Positions 58,916 through 64,000 of a stretch of DNA of 64,000 nt are shown here, piece by piece. The position numbers were made by a program, and so were the translations under genes. The stretch's first letter is position 1. Each line of letters starts with the position of its first letter. The notes under the pieces were generated by a model. The model made no database searches and was not told the DNA's origin. It worked only from the letters and a program-made list of their open reading frames with translations. The stretch comes from Ciborinia camelliae (taxonomy: Eukaryota; Ascomycota; Leotiomycetes; Helotiales; Sclerotiniaceae): the NCBI GenBank assembly GCA_025890175.1, contig JANPYM010000003.1, positions 141,302 through 205,301 on the forward strand. The letters run 5' to 3'.

Positions 58916-60853
58916 GTAAATAGGGTATATAAACCTTGCTATCGCTATCCCTATCAATTATTTAATTAAATTATGGATTTGTAGAATCAAGTTCAATTTC
59001 AAAATATTATGTTTTGTTGTTATATTATGTAATGTTCTTTTTATATTGAAAGCCATTTTTTAAAAATATATTATTCTTAAAGGTTGTTTTTGAATAATTA
59101 TAAATTATTAATCTGTATCTTTTAATTAACTTGTTAATCGAATTTTGATTACATTTAACAATTTCAAAATTGCATTTAATAATTTCAATCTTAATAACTT
59201 TAAATCTATATACAACTTTATAATAATATATAAATTAAATAGAAAAAAACAAATATATATATTACAATATATACTATTCAATAATATCAATTTAATAAAG
59301 ATTAACCTCAAAAATATTGATTTACATTAATATTAAATTAAAATTGAAATCGAAATAATTGATTTATACTTACTTACCAAACAACTATACCTAATTAAAC
59401 ATAACCAAACTTACTTATTTACCCATCTACCTAACTAAATAACCATACTTAATCAAATATAGCCGAATTTACTTATTTATCTATTTACCTAACCAAATAT
59501 AATCGAATTTACAAACTCAAAATTGTTAAAAATTTATAATAAAATCTATATTTACCATCAAATGCTTTATTTACTATATTTAAAATTAAAATTGTTAAAT
59601 TAATTTTTATTACAGAATATTATAAAAAAAACTAAGATCCTTTAATAAAATACAATATATCAATACTAAACCTACTTTTTTTTATTAAACCTATCCCCTT
59701 TCACTAAACCTATCTTCTTCCACTAAACCTACCCCCTATCTCCTTCCATCAAACCTACCCCCTTTCATTAAATCTATTTTCTTCCTCGAATTTACCTCTT
59801 TTTTATTTTTTTTTATTTGCAAATATTATTAAAAGTATAAAAAATAAAAAATAATTAATTATTTTAATTAAATATAATAATTAAATAAAAAAATAATTTT
59901 AAAAATAATATATATAATTCAAATAATATAAAAACATTTAATATCTTTATTCTTAAACAAAATAATATATACTAATAATTAAAAATAAAGGTTTTGATTT
60001 TAATATTAAAAAATTAATCAAATTATCTTGATTTTTAACAAAATAATATTTTTTTTAAATTAAAATAAATTTTTTTTCAAAAATTTATTATTATTATAAA
60101 TATAAGATTGGAAAATCTTTTTTTTTTAATTATTTTTAAAAAAAAAGATAAAGGATTTTTTATTATATATATTTTATATAAATTTACAAAAAATTTATTC
60201 AATTTTATATTAAAAAATAATTTATTTATTATAAATTCTAACAAATATATTAAATAATTTTCAAATTTCCAATCTCTTTAAATAATATCGAGCAATATAT
60301 AACATATTATAAATATTAATATATAAATTGAGAATTCTTTATATTCTAATTAATATTTTTTTTTAATATTTAGATTTTTTTAAAAAATATTAAAAAATAA
60401 ATAAAAATAAATTATTTATTAATATTTAATTTTTATTTTTTAATTTATATTAATTTAATATAACAAAATATTTAGAAATAAATAATTTATTATATTATTA
60501 TTATTTCAATTTGTTATTCGAATATTAATATTATTTTTTCGGAATTTCTAAAAATAATAAAGATTTTTTAATTTTAATTTCTTTTTATTATTTTAATATT
60601 AATTTTAATAAAAATAATAGAATATATATTTTATTTAATTTGTTATTTATATATTAATATTATTATTTTAAAATTTTTAAAAATGAATTTAATTTTTATA
60701 TAATAGTTTTTTTTTAATTTCTTAATTTCAACAAAAGCAATAAAATATATAAAAGAATATATATTTTGCTTAATTAATTATTTGTATACCAATATTATTT
60801 TTTCAAAATTTTTAAGAATGGTAAAGATTTTCAAATAAAGAATAATATTTATT
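58916..60853. other. A/T-rich isochore sequence, no gene
   Basis: Non-coding. Contains a degenerate ~65-bp tandem (TTACTTATTTA..CTACCTAAC, about 59385-59512) and a ~26-bp tandem (CACTAAACCTA..CTTCC, about 59680-59790). The rest is A/T-only with no definable element ends. Confidence 0.55.
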
Positions 60854-63800
60854 TGTCGAATCATCTTGGTGGTATCAAAATATATATAGTAGAAAGTAAT
60901 ATATTATAAAAGTATGCAGATCGATTATAAATCGATCTGCGAGCTTATATATCTGCGGGGTGCAGGTATATCGGCCACATACAACTGCACGTTTCAATGA
61001 ATTTGCTTTACAGATTTATTGGTATTGTAATATTAATAATTTTTTAAATATATATTATTTGAGTAATAAAATATATAATATTAAAATAAAAAAAAAATAT
61101 AAAAAAAAATATTTTTTATAATTATATAATAAATTATATAATAGAATTATATAGTTTTTATAAATATTATATATTTAAATTTATTTTTTTATTTATTTTT
61201 AATTTTTAATTTTTTTGTTATAATTTTATTGATTTTATTAATATATTTAATTTATTAATTTGATTTAAATTTATAATAATTAAAATTAATAAAATTGAAT
61301 AATATTTAATAATATTTTGTTTTTATTATAATATTAATAAAATTCGTATTTTTGTTAATTCAAATCATTTTAATGATTTTATATTTTTTATATTTTTGGT
61401 ATAAGGTTATAATATTGATTATAAATTGTTTTTTTTAAATTGTTTTTAGTTTGATAATATATTTATAAAATAATTTTAAATTAATATATATAATAAATAA
61501 AATTTTTATATTCAAAATATTATTAATAATATTTTTGATAATAAAAATAATATTAAAGTTTAATATTAAAGTATATAGTTTGGATATGAGAATATTTTGA
61601 GTAATTTTTTTGTATTTGATTGAAAATTAATAAAAAATATTGGCTCAATTATATTTATTAATAAAAATAATAATATAATTAATTTATAAAAATATATTAT
61701 TATTATTTACAAAAAATATATTTGTAAAAACAATTAATTATAAAAATTTTAAATCAAATAATATAAAATTTAATTTTTATAAAATATTCTTTATTTACTA
61801 ATTAAAACGTTTATTAAATATTTTAATATTAATATCCTAAAAATTAATATACTATATTATAATAAATAAATTGAATATAATTTTAAAATAATTAATGATA
61901 TTGATATATATGTTTTGAATTTGTTATATAACAAATTATTTTTTTGTTTCAATATTTTTATAGATTTTTCTTTTAATTCTATATATATTTTTCGATTCGA
62001 AATTTATAAATTGAAATAAGTTAATTTATTTTTTTTCATTTAATTAAATAATATTATTATATAAAAATAAAATATTATTATTAAATTTAATTAATATAAT
62101 TAAAATTAACTTTTTTTTAAATTTTATAAATATATTATTTACTACAATTAAAATATTATTTATTTGAAATCCAATAATACTAAATTTATTTTTTATATTC
62201 AAATATAAAAAACAAAGATTATATATGGAAATAATTATATTAAGTTTTTGAATATAATATTTATAATAAATATAAAACTAATAATTTTTAATTTTTAGAA
62301 TATTATAAAATAATTTGTATACTTTTAAAATTATTTTTAAGTCAAAATTTATTTTTATTAATAAAATAATATAAAATAATTGAATTAGTTTTATTAATAA
62401 TTGAATATAAGTCTAAATAATATTTTGAATATATAATTATATATTTCTAATTTTTTTATAAATTATTGTTAAAAAAAAAAATATTTATTAATTATATTGT
62501 TATATTATTAAGAATTATATTAAAATTATTATTTTTTTATTATTATTATAGATTTAAACAATTAATTTTAATTTTTCAAATATTTTATTAATATTAAAGT
62601 TTTTGATTTTGTTTATAAAACAAAAGCGAAATATTTTATTTTTAAATAATATTTTATTTCTAAAAATAATTTTAAAAATATTTTTTTTTATTAAATTATT
62701 AATTTCGATATGATAGGAATTAATATATATTAATATAATAATATTAATTTTAAAGATTTTGTTCGAATTATAATTTTGCAAAAATATGATTAATTACAAT
62801 TTAATATTTATAATAATATTTAAATAAACAATTGAAATATTCAAAATAATAAATATATTTATAAATTTCAATATATTTATATTAAAGATTATAGTTTTTA
62901 CAATATATTAATTTATACAGGATTATAATATTTGGTAAGGGTTTTCTAATAATAATACAAATAATTGTTAATTTAAAATAATGATTTATAATATAATTTT
63001 AAATCTTTTTTATAATTTTGAAAAAAAATCTTTTTTATAATAAAAAGATTTAATTTAAATAATCCGAAATTATATAGTTTTATTTAATTATTAAATAATA
63101 TATATTTCTTTATTGATTTACAAAAGTTTCCATAAACTAATCTATTTTTTTTTTATAATTAATCCAAATTTTTAATAAACAAAAATATTAAAATTAATAA
63201 AAAAATTATGGATTAAAATGGTTGGATTATTATATTTGATTAAAAATTTTTTAATTTATTGATTTATATATAATTTTTATATAATTATTATAATTTTTTA
63301 AATAATTATAATTTTTTATATAATAATCAAAAATAATATATTATATTTTAATATTTATAAATAAATATTATATACTAATAAAATTAGTATAATCTTATTA
63401 AATTTTATAATATTATTTATAATTTTTATTATTATTTAAAAAATATATTATTTCAAAAGTTTTTTATTTATAAATTTGTTAATAATAATATTATATACTT
63501 TTTTAATTAAAATATAATATTATTTAATAATTCTGATAAATTAATATATTTCAATAAATATAGATTTAATATTTATTTTTATATTTGTTATTATTTCAAT
63601 AAATTTTTTATTAACAAATTATTTGTTTATATTATAAATAATATAATTTAAGGGTTTTATATAAATATTTATTTAATAATATTAAAATATATTTTAAATA
63701 TATTTTATAATTAAATTATTTAATATTTTATTATTTTATTAATAATATAAAAAATAAGTTTTTTATTAATATAAAATATATTAATATAAATACAAAAATT

Positions 63801-64000
63801 ATATTTTATATTTTTTTAAAATATAAATTTAAATTTATTAAAAGATTTTTTATATTTTTAATAATATTTGTAGAATTTAATTAATTATTTAAATATTATC
63901 GAATTATAATTATATTCTATTTAATCCAATATTTATTATAATTAATATATAATTGAATATCCAAATCAATAATAAAAATATTATAAATTTGATTTATTTA
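60854..64000 (+). mobile_element. Second copy of the 7-kb LTR retrotransposon, cut by window end
   Basis: LTR at 60854-61032 (TGTCGAATCATCTTGGTGGT...GGTATTGTAATA), followed by about 3.0 kb that aligns throughout with 34755-37810, down to details such as ATATTTGGTAAGGGTTTT (about 36712 and 62929) and AATTTAAGGGTTTTATATAA (about 37421 and 63647). Differences are almost all C/T and G/A. No open frames. The right end lies outside the window. Confidence 0.88.

Overview
This window looks like a nuclear contig of a filamentous ascomycete (Pezizomycotina; Helotiales/Leotiomycetes is my best guess from overall protein resemblance, not proven). The reasons are short 48-122 nt introns with GT...AG ends and CTAAC/CTGAT-like branch sites, a tRNA-Ser with a 14-nt intron, fungal-type genes (Y14, a fungal Hsp70-like protein, a Vps3844-domain protein, an IQ-motif protein, a DUF7025-type AAA ATPase) and extremely AT-rich blocks made of transposons mutated almost only by C-to-T/G-to-A changes, the mark of repeat-induced point mutation (RIP).

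Layout. 1-20.7 kb is gene-bearing: a 2EXR-like protein (-), the exon-junction protein Y14 (-), tRNA-Ser(UGA) (-), an Hsp70-like ATPase (-) head to head with a pair of tandem paralogous coiled-coil genes (+), a gene-poor 2.7 kb, an octamer-satellite/LTR patch at 16.6-17.8 kb, and an IQ-motif protein (+) that runs into a 10-N assembly gap. 20.8-43.2 kb is an AT-rich, gene-free isochore. 43.2-58.5 kb is gene-bearing again: a methyltransferase C-terminal remnant (+), a mitochondrial-type membrane protein (-) divergent from a Vps3844-domain protein (+), a long empty stretch, and a decayed AAA ATPase (-). From 58.9 kb to the end the sequence is AT-rich again.

The isochore can be dissected with terminal TG...CA ends and 5-bp target-site duplications (TSDs). 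It holds a full-length ~7 kb LTR retrotransposon (34577-41561, TSD AAATA, 178-bp LTRs), a second copy of it running off the window (60854-64000), a complete 477-bp miniature LTR element (26199-26675, TSD TATTT), a 1.6 kb non-autonomous LTR element (32806-34405, TSD AGCAT/AGTAT), and solo LTRs of several families (17025-17194, 22529-22701, 24998-25492, 30531-30688, 34030-34162, 39435-39611). At 32663-34491 three insertions are nested inside one another, each with its own TSD. Differing RIP load gives a rough relative age order.

Other structure: 8-bp-period satellites at several loci, a 35-bp array in which every unit carries an inverted repeat, a fold-back segment with crossing stems, and three identical 78-bp repeats inside RIP-degraded DNA. 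No CRISPR, rRNA or bacterial-type operon is present. No single novel defence-type system was found; the most notable items are the nested LTR archaeology with its miniature element, the decayed AAA ATPase, and the unrecognised tandem coiled-coil paralogs sharing a promoter region with the Hsp70-like gene.
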